A DNA stretch of 8,880 bases from Maribacter sp. (GTDB lineage Bacteria > Bacteroidota > Bacteroidia > Flavobacteriales > Flavobacteriaceae): the NCBI GenBank assembly GCA_030730545.1, contig JANQUX010000111.1, positions 1 to 8,880 on the forward strand, given 5' to 3'. Shown piece after piece: positions 1 to 6,731 of this stretch (positions within the stretch are counted from its first letter, which is position 1; the number at the start of each line of letters is the position of its first letter). A program made the translations under genes and the position numbers. The notes below the pieces were generated by a model that did no database searches, was not told the DNA's origin, and was given only the letters and a program-made list of their open reading frames with translations.

Positions 1-711
1 TTTTAATGTTGTATTTACATATTCTGCTACGGAATTTTTTTTTTTGGTATGAGAATAATGTAATAGGAAGTTAAGGTTTGTGGGCATCATAAATTTTGGT
101 GCGCGCTTATATCCTCCTAAAAAAGTATCAAAATATTTGGTCCAATCATTGACCATTAACTCAATTTCAGCGACTTGAATGTCCTCTTGATTATCACTGG
201 AATTTACAGCATTAATTTCTTTTAAGCCGTTTGCCATATTTTCTGCATAACCAATAATCTTGTTAGGGTCATCAACATATAGTTGTTGAAGTTGATTTAA
301 AACTTGTATCCATTCTTGTTTTTTAACGAAAGTTGCACCCCAGAACGGTCTGCCATCGGGCAAAGCAAGAATGTTTAAGGGCCAGCCACCACTGCCTGTC
401 ATCATTTGTAGGGCATCCATATAAATATGATCAATATCTGGTCGCTCTTCCCTGTCCACTTTAATATTTATAAAATGGGCGTTCATAGTTTGGGCGACTT
501 CTTCATCTTCAAAACACTCATGTTCCATAACATGGCACCAATGACAAGCAGCATACCCAATACTTATTAGTATTAGCTTTTTCTCGTCTTTTGCTTGTTG
601 TAAAATTTCGTCATGCCAAGCTTCCCAATGTACGGGGTTGTGTGCATGTTGTAGTAAATAGGGACTACTTTCTTTAATTAGATTATTAGTGTGCTTTTGT
701 GGGGTTGACAT
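1..711 (-). CDS. DUF255 / thioredoxin-fold (YyaL/SPATA20-like) protein, N-terminal part, cut by the left edge
   Basis: The reading frame opens at ATG 711-709 and stays open to base 1, giving 237 residues. Family members are usually near 670-700 residues, so about a third is present. The N-terminal thioredoxin-like domain is clear: [15 protein letters not shown] at residues 15-29, the redox-type motif CHWCHVM with Cys56 and Cys59, [10 protein letters not shown] near residue 90, TGSGGWPLN near 105, and GGYKRAPKF near 200. All are hallmarks of the YyaL/SPATA20 family. The missing C-terminal part is normally an alpha/alpha-barrel resembling sugar epimerases and glycosidases. The cellular role is not settled in bacteria, so I give no reaction. 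There is no signal peptide, so it is probably cytoplasmic. The start is supported by family alignment and by a possible -7 box 22 bases upstream. An 11-base A run (complement of 35-45) lies in the coding strand, but the frame matches the family on both sides. Confidence 0.93.
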   Translation of the reverse strand, partial: MSTPQKHTNNLIKESSPYLLQHAHNPVHWEAWHDEILQQAKDEKKLILISIGYAACHWCHVMEHECFEDEEVAQTMNAHFINIKVDREERPDIDHIYMDALQMMTGSGGWPLNILALPDGRPFWGATFVKKQEWIQVLNQLQQLYVDDPNKIIGYAENMANGLKEINAVNSSDNQEDIQVAEIELMVNDWTKYFDTFLGGYKRAPKFMMPTNLNFLLHYSHTKKKNSVAEYVNTTLK

Positions 712-733
712 CGAATGTTTTTAGTTTTAAGTA

Positions 734-741
734 CAAAAAAA
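734..741 (-). promoter_or_regulatory. Possible -7 box for the DUF255 gene, overlapping the dodecin terminator
   Basis: Read on the minus strand, the T-tract of the upstream terminator ends as TTTTTTTG, seven of eight matches to the Bacteroidetes -7 consensus TAnnTTTG. A TTA sits 19 bases upstream where TTG is expected. The distance to the ATG (22 bases) resembles the boxes before the NifU-like gene (18) and fabD (20). The downstream gene needs some start site after a strong terminator only 25 bases away. This is inference from motif and spacing only. Confidence 0.3.
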
Positions 742-761
742 AGCGCCTTAATGGCGCTTTT
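735..761 (-). terminator. Rho-independent terminator of the dodecin gene
   Basis: A perfect 9-bp inverted repeat (739-747 with 753-761, arms AAAAGCGCC and GGCGCTTTT) encloses the 5-base loop TTAAT. On the minus strand it is followed by an uninterrupted T run ending at 735, and it lies about 19 bases past the dodecin stop codon. The T run is much weaker on the plus strand, so it should work mainly leftwards. Confidence 0.85.
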
Positions 762-779
762 AATCCTTTTAGGTGATGC

Positions 780-980
780 TTATTTCACTTCGAAAGTGAT
801 TTTCACGTTCACTCTATAATTCTTGATTTTTCCATCTTCAACGGTAGCACTTTGCTCGTTGATATAAACCGACTTAATATTTTTTACTGATTTAGATGCT
901 TCAGATACTGCTTTTTTAGCTGCGTCTTCCCATCCGTTGTCAGAATTTGCTAATATTTCGATTACTTTTAAAACTGCCAT
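780..980 (-). CDS. Dodecin family protein, calcium-dodecin/SecE2-like type
   Basis: This 66-residue protein matches the dodecin family over its whole length: MAVLKVIEI strand, helix with SDNGWEDAAKKAVSEASK, then NIKSVYINE, VEDGKIKNYRVNV and ITFEV strands. Dodecins form hollow dodecamers that in many species bind and buffer riboflavin or FMN. From memory of the archaeal and Thermus proteins, flavin is sandwiched by a Trp in the second strand and contacted by a Gln in the third. Here those places hold Ser37 and Arg56, while the only Trp is Trp17 in the helix. This pattern resembles mycobacterial Rv0379 (calcium dodecin), so flavin binding should not be assumed. The ATG lies in an A/T-rich leader without a Shine-Dalgarno site. 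The gene follows the NifU-like gene by 71 bases on the same strand and ends in a strong terminator. Confidence 0.93.
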   Translation of the reverse strand: MAVLKVIEILANSDNGWEDAAKKAVSEASKSVKNIKSVYINEQSATVEDGKIKNYRVNVKITFEVK

Positions 981-1011
981 AATTAATGATTTTTAGATTT
1001 ACCGTAAGTTA

Positions 1012-1044
1012 CAAAAATTGGAGGCAAACTTTAATTCATTTCAA
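1012..1044 (-). promoter_or_regulatory. Candidate promoter of the dodecin gene
   Basis: Minus-strand AATTTTTG (1019-1012) matches TAnnTTTG at seven of eight positions. A TTG (1044-1042) lies 22 bases upstream, slightly longer than the usual spacing. It would give a leader of roughly 25 bases. The match is weak, and dodecin may also be read through from the NifU-like gene, since no terminator lies between them. Confidence 0.3.
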
Positions 1045-1051
1045 TTATTAA

Positions 1052-1963
1052 TTAACCGTTTAGCGCGACTACTTCATTTACTTTATCTCCCATCATATTT
1101 TTCAGCATCGTTTCAATACCGTTTTTCAAAGTAAAAGTTGATGATGGGCAACCACTACAAGCTCCTTGTAAAATTACATTTACAGTTTTGCTTTCTGCAT
1201 CGTATGATTGAAACATGATATTACCACCATCGCTAGCCACTGCAGGTTTCACATATTCTTCTAAAATATCAACTATTTCTTGAGAGGTTTCATCAAGCGC
1301 TATTGTGCTCTCTGCCGATACAGTTTCAGAAACTTGCGCTTCTGCGCCTATTGCTTTTGCATTGTCAGCAACAATCTGCTTGCCATCTGCGATGAAATTT
1401 CTGATTACTTCGCGTAATTCAATATTGATATCTTCCCATTCGGCAACTTCATATTTAGATACAGAAACGTAGTTTTCGTCTATAAATACTTGTTTTACGA
1501 ACGGAAACTGAAATAGCTCCATCGCCAGTTTAGAATCTCTTGCCTCATCAATATTTTTAAACTCGAAGGCCGATGCTACAATTTTCTTGCTGGCAACAAA
1601 TTTCATGGTAGATGGGTTCGGTGTAACCTCTGCGTAAACTGTTACAGGTACAGGCTTATCCATGTCTTCTTCTATAACGATAGGCTCCCCTGAATTTAAA
1701 TACTCAACTAGTTGCTGAGCCACTTCATCTTTCACATCTTCCCACTGAACTATGTCATAACGTTCTAGTCCGATAAAATCACCAGAAATATATACCGTTT
1801 TAATAAAAGGTAGGTAGAATAATTGCTGTGCTAAAGGTGAGCTTTTAGCATCATCAATATTCTTGAATTCGTAATTTTTACGTTGAACTAATATGTGATT
1901 AGTTTCGAACTTTAATATATTTGGGTTATTGGTCTTAACGACTGTAATCGAATACTCTTTCAT
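1052..1963 (-). CDS. NifU/Nfu family iron-sulfur scaffold with two tandem Nfu N-terminal domains
   Basis: The 303-residue protein has three domains. Residues about 1-96 and 104-199 are two copies of the Nfu N-terminal domain: TNNPNILKFE at 11-20 matches TPNPSTMKFV at 114-123, EFKNIDDAK matches EFKNIDEAR, and LPFIKTVYI matches FPFVKQVFI. After a low-complexity Ala/Ser/Glu linker (200-225), residues 226-303 form the NifU C-terminal domain, with SDGGNI and the cluster-binding motif Cys269-Ser-Gly-Cys272. Nfu proteins carry a [4Fe-4S] cluster bridged between subunits by these two Cys and hand it to apo-proteins in the cytoplasm. The usual form has one N-terminal domain, so this one is lengthened by duplication. 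I chose ATG 1963: an in-frame TTG at 1984 would add seven residues, but it lies inside the probable -7 box, and the duplicated domain begins naturally at MKEYSITVVK. Confidence 0.93.
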   Translation of the reverse strand: MKEYSITVVKTNNPNILKFETNHILVQRKNYEFKNIDDAKSSPLAQQLFYLPFIKTVYISGDFIGLERYDIVQWEDVKDEVAQQLVEYLNSGEPIVIEEDMDKPVPVTVYAEVTPNPSTMKFVASKKIVASAFEFKNIDEARDSKLAMELFQFPFVKQVFIDENYVSVSKYEVAEWEDINIELREVIRNFIADGKQIVADNAKAIGAEAQVSETVSAESTIALDETSQEIVDILEEYVKPAVASDGGNIMFQSYDAESKTVNVILQGACSGCPSSTFTLKNGIETMLKNMMGDKVNEVVALNG

Positions 1964-1981
1964 TTCATCAAAAATTTTACA

Positions 1982-1989
1982 CAAAAATA
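1982..1989 (-). promoter_or_regulatory. -7 box of the NifU-like gene
   Basis: Minus-strand TATTTTTG is an exact match to the Bacteroidetes -7 consensus TAnnTTTG and lies 18 bases before the chosen ATG, giving a leader of about a dozen bases. No convincing TTG -33 element is present at the expected distance (the region reads TGTGCTGC). Confidence 0.5.
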
Positions 1990-2086
1990 CGAAGGAAATC
2001 TTAGTTTAGCAGCACATAATAATGTTCAGGTTAACTCGTTATAAACTTTATAGTATCGAAACTAAACCTAGTTTTAACATCCCAAG

Positions 2087-3109
2087 ATGAAATACAACTT
2101 TTTACTGATATTGATTTTTCTTTTTATAGGTTCAAAATCTTCGGCCCAAGAGGGAATTCCCGTGTATTTTGATTATTTGTCAGATAACTACTATTTGGTT
2201 TTTCCATCTATGGCTGGTATTGGCGAAGGAGGGAAAGTTAGGGCTACGGCTAGAAAACAATGGTTCGATGTAGATGATGCGCCGAGTTTACAAACTATTA
2301 ATGCACATTTTAGATTAGGCGATTCGCCTAGTGGTATTGGTGCTATCATATTTAATGACGCAAATGGTTACCACTCTCAAACAGGGTTAAAGTTAACATA
2401 CGCTCACCATTTAAGAATGGGTAGTAATGATGTTAGGGTGCTGAACCAACTATCATTTGGACTAAGTGCAACTCTCTTGCAAAGTAGTTTAGATGAAACT
2501 GAATTTAGATCAGCTACTCCAGATCCTGCAGTATCAGGAATTAAATTAAGTTCATCATATACAAATATAGATATTGGTTTATCGTATAATTATCAAGAAT
2601 TTTATACGCACTTTGCAGTTACAAATGCATTGACAGGCAGCAAAAGAAATGTTTATTATAGAGATAGACAAGATAATCCTGATCAATTGGTAATCGATAA
2701 TATTAGACGTTTTTTAATCTCTACAGGATACGTTTTTGGAAAAAGTGAGTGGCAATTTGAACCATCTGTTCTTTTTCAATTAACAGAGTTTACTAAAGAA
2801 AAAACCCTTGATATGAATGCTAAAGTATACAGAGATGTAGATTTCGGTCGTGTTTGGGGAGGTGTTTCTTATAGAAGAAGTTTTGACGGAGCACAATTTC
2901 AAGACAATGGTACTTTTGGAGAACAACGTTTGCAATTAATTACGCCAATAGTGGGGGCTAACATTAATAACTTTATGGTTTCTTATAATTATTCATACCA
3001 AATGGGCGATATTCGATTTGATAATGGAGGGTTTCATCAAATAACTCTTGGTTATGACTTCGGGCAAACTGGTCGTAAATATGACTGTTACTGCCCAGCA
3101 GCGAATTAA
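2087..3109 (+). CDS. PorP/SprF family type IX secretion system outer-membrane protein
   Basis: The 340-residue protein has a signal peptide (residues 1-20, hydrophobic LLILIFLFIG, likely cleavage SSA|QE) followed by a sequence typical of the PorP/SprF beta-barrel family: FPSMAGIGEGG near 39-49, VRATARKQWF at 51-60, AP-SLQTINAHFRL, and GIGAIIFNDANGYHSQTG near 83-100. Alternating polar/hydrophobic strands continue to the C terminus. Family members sit in the outer membrane and partner with secretion, or surface attachment, of cargo carrying type IX sorting domains. Many genomes hold several paralogs beside large adhesin genes, but here the neighbours are an Nfu gene and a vWA lipoprotein gene, with no cargo in view. 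The C terminus YDCYCPAAN has two Cys, odd for a barrel. Family assignment is firm; the specific partner is unknown. No clear -7 box is visible in 1990-2086. Confidence 0.9.
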   Translation: MKYNFLLILIFLFIGSKSSAQEGIPVYFDYLSDNYYLVFPSMAGIGEGGKVRATARKQWFDVDDAPSLQTINAHFRLGDSPSGIGAIIFNDANGYHSQTGLKLTYAHHLRMGSNDVRVLNQLSFGLSATLLQSSLDETEFRSATPDPAVSGIKLSSSYTNIDIGLSYNYQEFYTHFAVTNALTGSKRNVYYRDRQDNPDQLVIDNIRRFLISTGYVFGKSEWQFEPSVLFQLTEFTKEKTLDMNAKVYRDVDFGRVWGGVSYRRSFDGAQFQDNGTFGEQRLQLITPIVGANINNFMVSYNYSYQMGDIRFDNGGFHQITLGYDFGQTGRKYDCYCPAAN

Positions 3110-3110
3110 T

Positions 3111-3144
3111 AAAAAGGTCTGCTTATTTATAAGCAGACCTTTTT
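3111..3144. terminator. Bidirectional rho-independent terminator between convergent genes
   Basis: A perfect 15-bp inverted repeat (3111-3125 with 3130-3144) encloses the loop TTTA. One arm begins with five A and the other ends with five T, so the hairpin is followed by a T run in both directions. It starts 1 base after the PorP/SprF-like stop codon and ends 3 bases before the stop codon of the opposing vWA gene. Confidence 0.93.
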
Positions 3145-3147
3145 ATT

Positions 3148-4323
3148 TTACTCCCAACTATAATTTTTAGTTTTAGCTTGTTTTTTTATTGCTTTAATCA
3201 TAGCATTTTCAAGCTCTCCCGATTTTTCCTCTTTTTGATGTTCAGAAATATAAGCTAATCGTTTCTTGTTATATTGTTGTATTTCTTTTTGAATCTCTTC
3301 TCTTTCATTCTTTTTTGATTCTACGTAAGATTTTATCTCTTTTTCATTTTTATCCTGTAGCTCTTCTGGTAATTCGTCATTCTCCACAGCGCTTATTTCG
3401 AATTCGGCATCATCGTAGGCATCCACCAAATCCCACTTTTTATTATTGTAAAGTCTTGAACTTTTGCTTACCGCTCTTTTCACAGCAACTGCTTCTTGCA
3501 TTTCTAAGGCATTGTTATCTTGCACTTCTTGTGCGATATATTTTGATTTACCCATCGACCCGTAAGAAACGTATGTTTTGTTTAATCTTGAATTTAGTTT
3601 AATTATGATTTCATCATAGGGTGTAGTAATATGTACTACTTCTTTATTGTGGTCTATTGCCATATATTCACCGCCCGTTAACGATGCTCCGTTTTTCCAG
3701 TCGGTACTAATGCCTAGTTCATAGTTTCCGCAGAAAATAGTATTTACCACTACGTCTTTTTCATTGGCATTTGCTAATGCAGTTCTGTAATTATACCTGC
3801 CTTGATTAAATGGTTCGTTACCGGCAATGAAAATCATACGTAGTGAATCCGGATTCTTATTCCATGGTAATTGGTGTAAAGAGGTCTGCAGTACTTTGCC
3901 ACAGTATTCTTCACCACCATTAGTAGTTAAGGAGAAAAGCTTTTCTGAAATTTCGTCCAAATCACTACTGAAACCCAGTACTTGTTGAATGTATCCTTCG
4001 TTTGCAGAGAGGTTGTCATTACCATACTGATATAATGCAATTTGTAAATTAGGTCTTGTGTCATTACCACATTTAGCATAGCTAAACTCGTTTACAATAT
4101 CCCATAATTGAGATTTGGCTTGGTTTATTAATCCGTCCATACTATTACTAGTATCTAATAACAATGCTATTTGCACGGTGTTCGTTTCTTTTGGTGCACT
4201 TGGTTCAGTAGCTTGGGCAATTAGTTCAATGGTTTTTTTCTTTTCTTTAGTATTGCAGGCAAAAGCCGTAGTTAAGGTTAGAAGTGCTATGCCGAATGAT
4301 GCAAGTTGTTTAATCGTTTTCAT
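3148..4323 (-). CDS. Predicted lipoprotein with von Willebrand factor A domain
   Basis: The 391-residue protein begins with a lipoprotein-type signal sequence (MKTIKQLASF, hydrophobic GIALLTLTTA, then FAC with Cys23 as probable lipid anchor; the lipobox is relaxed, as is common in Bacteroidetes). A vWA domain follows at about 48-250: VQIALLLDTSNSM carries the metal-site motif D57-x-S59-x-S61, then LQIALYQYGND, LTTNGGEEYCG at 132-142, and MIFIAGNEPFNQG at 163-175, where Asn replaces the acidic residue often found at the third metal-site loop. The segment LNSRLNKTYVSYG (243-255) is followed by a very charged, probably coiled-coil tail (320-385). vWA domains usually bind partner proteins through a bridging metal ion, so a binding role at the membrane or periplasm is likely, but the partner is unknown. 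I chose ATG 4323 because its leader is A-rich. An in-frame ATG at 4344 would add MNLKQKT. Confidence 0.85.
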   Translation of the reverse strand: MKTIKQLASFGIALLTLTTAFACNTKEKKKTIELIAQATEPSAPKETNTVQIALLLDTSNSMDGLINQAKSQLWDIVNEFSYAKCGNDTRPNLQIALYQYGNDNLSANEGYIQQVLGFSSDLDEISEKLFSLTTNGGEEYCGKVLQTSLHQLPWNKNPDSLRMIFIAGNEPFNQGRYNYRTALANANEKDVVVNTIFCGNYELGISTDWKNGASLTGGEYMAIDHNKEVVHITTPYDEIIIKLNSRLNKTYVSYGSMGKSKYIAQEVQDNNALEMQEAVAVKRAVSKSSRLYNNKKWDLVDAYDDAEFEISAVENDELPEELQDKNEKEIKSYVESKKNEREEIQKEIQQYNKKRLAYISEHQKEEKSGELENAMIKAIKKQAKTKNYSWE

Positions 4324-4344
4324 CGTTTTTTGTTTTAAATTCAT

Positions 4345-4526
4345 TGCTAAACTAAAAGCAAAGTATTTCTCTGTAAAGCGAGAATGAGCGAACTGGTCTT
4401 TTCACTTAGTTAAGTCGTCTACCTAGTGTGCAAAGGCATAAAAGTACATGCTTAAAATGTGTGTTTTGAATAATTCTCATTTTTTAGTGCCACAATAATC
4501 AGCTAAGTTTACCGTAGTAATAGCAG
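4345..4526. promoter_or_regulatory. Divergent intergenic region with weak promoter boxes for the vWA gene and the kinase operon
   Basis: This region separates the minus-strand vWA gene from the plus-strand kinase gene and must hold both promoters. On the plus strand, TAAGTTTA (4504-4511) matches TAnnTTTG at seven of eight positions and lies 15 bases before the kinase ATG. On the minus strand, TACTTTG (4365-4359) is one base short of the consensus spacing and lies 14 bases before ATG 4344 and 35 before ATG 4323. I see no clear -33 element, riboswitch or paired LytTR-type direct repeat. Confidence 0.35.
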
Positions 4527-6731
4527 ATGAAAAATTATAGTATATATATAGTAATATGTTTTCTTTTGGGATGGAATTGCCTTCTGTCTCAATCGCAAAA
4601 TGATGCCCTAAAATTTAAATTAAAAGGTAGGGTAGAGGTCAGAAATTCGGGGAAACCTATTTCTGGAGTTTCCATTTCTAATCAGATGGGAAATTTTGTA
4701 ATTACAAACGGATTAGGCGAATTCGAGATTAGAACCAGAATTGGAGATCAACTTGTAATAGAACATGATGATATTGAAACCCTACGTTACGATGTAGAGA
4801 AAAATGATGATGTTTTAATCTTGGTAGAAGATTTCGAGACTTCTACCATGAGCAGCCGATCAAAATCGTTGCCAGATATAGCTGTCAAACACCAACAGTT
4901 ATTAGACTCTGCCGAAGAATATAAAACTCAAGATATTGAGCGAAGTATTGATTTGGTAACGCAGTCAATTTCAATTTTAGGTAAACGAGGGCGCAAGAAA
5001 GAGTTGGCAAGGTCGCTTTCAAAACTTGGTGAGATATATCAATATCATAAACAATTAGATCTCGCGATTGATAATTATGAAGATGCTTTAGACAATAATA
5101 AAACCATTGCAACTTCATTATTGCTGGGTAAAGCATATAATCTAACTTCTAGATTTGAAGAAACTTTAGAATTGTTGAATCCGTTATTAGAAATCAAGTC
5201 CATGCCGCCACATCAAAGTGCCGTATTGTATGAGTTATTAGGTGATGCTAATAAAGGTGAAGGTAAAACACAGTTAGCCTTAAACTTGTACAATAGAGGT
5301 TTGTTGATAGCGGATAAAAATCAGATCACATCAAAAATGATCGATTTAAATTCTAAAATCGCAGATACCTATTCTCTAGGAAATCAGAATATGGAGGCTG
5401 AAGCTTATTATGATAGTTCATTAGAATTAGCCAATCAATCTGAACCGAAAAGAGCATTACAGGAAAAGGAAAAGGTGGCTGATTTTTATAACACCAAAAA
5501 TAGATTCAATGAAGAAATTACCATGCGTAAAAGTAGTCTTCAAGAATTAAAAAAACTCAATTCGCCCAATGCAGGTATAAAGAAATTAGAACTTGGCGAT
5601 ACTATAACGTCGCAACGAATAAATTACAAGATAGCGAATGCCTATATCTCTCAAGATAAATATAATGAGGCTATACCGTTTTTAGAAAAAAGTATTATCG
5701 AAGCAAATTCTGATGACGACTTAGTGGTTCAGAAAGACGCTACTAGAAAATTATCTGAAGTTTATAAGGTAAAAGGCGATTTTACCAAAGCATTAGATAC
5801 CTATCAAACCTATGTTGCACTGGTAGATTCATTGTATGTGCGTAAAGAACAAGAGATTTCTAGGGCAAATCGTTTTAATAGAGAAATTGCAAATGCGCAA
5901 AATAGGCTTACTGGTTTAGAGCAAGAAAGAGAATTATCGCAAAGTAAATATGATTTAGCTCTTACAGAGCAAGAGTTGGTGCAAGAGAGTAATAAACGAC
6001 AACAGTTGGTAATTTATTCACTCATATTCGGACTCTTACTAACCTTATTGGCAGCTTTCTTTTTCTATCGCAGCAATCAACAGCAAAAACTGGCAAATAA
6101 CCTTTTAGCTCTAAAATCGTTGAGGTCACAGATGAATCCGCATTTCATATTCAATGCGTTAAATTCTGTAAATAACTTCATTTCGAAAAGCGATGAACGC
6201 AGTGCTAATAGGTATTTAAGTAATTTTTCGACCTTAATGCGTTCAGTACTTGAGAACTCTGAAGAAGATTTTATTCCGTTAGAAAAAGAGTTACAACAAT
6301 TAGAACTTTATATCAATTTAGAACACTCTCGTTTCGAAGATAAGTTCGATTACTCAATTAAGGTAGATGAAAAGGTACAAGTGTCTAAATTTCAAATTCC
6401 ACCAATGTTATTGCAGCCTTATATTGAAAATGCTATTTGGCACGGTTTACGTTATAGAGATGATAAGGGTGAATTGTTGGTTACCGTCAAAGAGAATAGT
6501 GCAGATTCTATAATTATATCTATTACAGATAATGGAATCGGCAGAAAGAAATCTGCAGAAATTAAAACCCAAAACCAAAGAAAACAAAAATCTAAAGGTA
6601 TGGGCATTATTAAACAACGTGTTGCTATTTTAAATGATATGTACACCGATAAGGTTCATATTAAGATTTCGGACCTGCAAGCAGATGGTACAGGTACAAA
6701 AGTGCTATTTATTTTAAAAAGAGAAAAATGA
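4527..6731 (+). CDS. LytS-type sensor histidine kinase with periplasmic regulatory-like domain and TPR repeats
   Basis: The 734-residue protein reads in order as: a signal peptide or N-terminal membrane segment (1-23); a beta-rich domain resembling the carboxypeptidase regulatory-like/TonB-plug-associated fold (about 30-102, GKPISGVSISNQMGNFVITN); TPR repeats (about 155-435, best at 163-190, 232-262, 273-303, 364-394 and 404-434); a coiled coil (436-493); a membrane helix (494-514, LVIYSLIFGLLLTLLAAFFF); and a cytoplasmic LytS/His_kinase-type core. The core has QMNPHFIFNALNS with phospho-acceptor His539, the N-box IENAIWHG (Asn635), DNGIG (668-672), and GMGI (691-694) with DGTGTKV (720-726) for ATP binding. 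The sensor part should be periplasmic, reading a protein or peptide partner through the TPRs. Its stop codon overlaps the start of the response regulator, its expected partner. The stimulus is unknown. Confidence 0.94.
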   Translation: MKNYSIYIVICFLLGWNCLLSQSQNDALKFKLKGRVEVRNSGKPISGVSISNQMGNFVITNGLGEFEIRTRIGDQLVIEHDDIETLRYDVEKNDDVLILVEDFETSTMSSRSKSLPDIAVKHQQLLDSAEEYKTQDIERSIDLVTQSISILGKRGRKKELARSLSKLGEIYQYHKQLDLAIDNYEDALDNNKTIATSLLLGKAYNLTSRFEETLELLNPLLEIKSMPPHQSAVLYELLGDANKGEGKTQLALNLYNRGLLIADKNQITSKMIDLNSKIADTYSLGNQNMEAEAYYDSSLELANQSEPKRALQEKEKVADFYNTKNRFNEEITMRKSSLQELKKLNSPNAGIKKLELGDTITSQRINYKIANAYISQDKYNEAIPFLEKSIIEANSDDDLVVQKDATRKLSEVYKVKGDFTKALDTYQTYVALVDSLYVRKEQEISRANRFNREIANAQNRLTGLEQERELSQSKYDLALTEQELVQESNKRQQLVIYSLIFGLLLTLLAAFFFYRSNQQQKLANNLLALKSLRSQMNPHFIFNALNSVNNFISKSDERSANRYLSNFSTLMRSVLENSEEDFIPLEKELQQLELYINLEHSRFEDKFDYSIKVDEKVQVSKFQIPPMLLQPYIENAIWHGLRYRDDKGELLVTVKENSADSIIISITDNGIGRKKSAEIKTQNQRKQKSKGMGIIKQRVAILNDMYTDKVHIKISDLQADGTGTKVLFILKREK

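Noticed and set aside
3315..3602. Open frame on the plus strand opposite the vWA gene
   Set aside because: It lies entirely within a well-supported gene, and its translation is a low-complexity shadow with no recognisable domain or leader.
4404..4415. Short inverted repeat ACTTA-GT-TAAGT in the divergent region, considered as an operator
   Set aside because: Arms of only five bases in AT-rich DNA are expected by chance, and no second copy or known motif supports it.
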